A DNA stretch of 5,309 bases from Melioribacteraceae bacterium. Its GTDB lineage: Bacteria > Bacteroidota > Ignavibacteria > Ignavibacteriales > Melioribacteraceae. Under the pieces are notes generated by a model that worked only from the letters and a program-made list of their open reading frames with translations, ran no database searches and had not been told where the DNA came from. Positions 5,219 through 5,309 of this stretch are shown piece by piece. How positions within the stretch are numbered: the first letter of the stretch is position 1; each line of letters starts with the position of its first letter. The position numbers and the translations under genes were made by a program. The stretch is taken from NCBI GenBank assembly GCA_015486905.1, contig WFQV01000104.1:1-5309 (forward strand), in the 5' to 3' direction.

Positions 5219-5309
5219 ATGGAAAAGAACAAAGAAATAATTTCCCTTAAAGGGCCAAAAGGTTCAATGGATATCGATGCTAATGATAATTTAACTAAAA
5301 AACTGGCTA
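5219..5309 (+). CDS. 5' end of an unidentified protein gene (partial)
   Basis: An open frame begins with ATG at 5219 behind a good ribosome binding site and stays open for 30 codons to the window edge. The N-terminus reads MEKNKEIISLKGPKG and continues with SMDIDANDNLTKKLA. It is polar and charged, with no signal peptide or membrane segment in the visible part. The fragment is too short for family assignment and I do not recognise it. It points away from the kinase operon, so the two are divergently transcribed across about 1 kb of repeat-containing DNA. Confidence that it is a real gene comes from the ribosome binding site and open frame only. Confidence 0.7.
   Translation, partial: MEKNKEIISLKGPKGSMDIDANDNLTKKLA

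Noticed and set aside
1..5309. CRISPR array, tRNA, rRNA or riboswitch
   Set aside because: No regularly spaced repeats with unique spacers, no cloverleaf or CCA-end pattern and no known riboswitch core were seen on either strand.

Overview
The window is AT-rich bacterial DNA built around one intact two-component gene pair on the minus strand. A very long sensor histidine kinase with about six PAS domains (4180 to 1139) is followed 35 bases later by a stand-alone CheY/Spo0F-like receiver protein (1103 to 711). The other known gene is the 5' end of a plus-strand gene that starts at 5219 behind a good ribosome binding site and runs off the window. Weak Shine-Dalgarno signals in front of both kinase and receiver, AT-richness, and short GC-rich palindromes with GAA/TTC triloops between genes all point towards the Bacteroidota/Chlorobiota/Ignavibacteria (FCB) group. 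This is an inference from style, not a proof.

Left flank (1-710): no intact gene is present. Bases 1-300 are a patchwork of short tandem repeats and nested palindromes. Bases 337-561 (minus) are the decayed C-terminal part of a DDE transposase resembling the IS1634 group of the IS4 superfamily, with an in-frame stop. Bases 569-703 (plus) are the decayed C-terminal end of a SpoIIE/PP2C-type phosphatase, also with an in-frame stop. The two relics abut at about 545-569, which looks like the scar of an insertion that destroyed the phosphatase gene. The phosphatase tail stops 7 bases from the convergent receiver gene.

Centre (711-4180): the kinase and receiver probably form one transcriptional unit. 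The kinase has no convincing transmembrane segment, so it should sense cytoplasmic signals. Two of its PAS domains carry clustered Cys/His residues. The receiver has no output domain, so the pathway must end in another protein outside this window.

Right flank (4181-5218): about 1 kb between divergent genes. It holds a possible kinase promoter, two copies of a 54-bp direct repeat exactly 354 bp apart, two 17-bp palindromes with the same GAA-triloop design between those copies, and a start-less reading frame that looks like the C-terminal remnant of a real protein (about 4525-4635). About 430 bp (4773-5204) hold nothing I can identify. I found no complete new defence or mobile system. The items most worth following up are the repeat-bounded segment at 4365-4772, the two gene relics on the left, and the Cys/His PAS domains.
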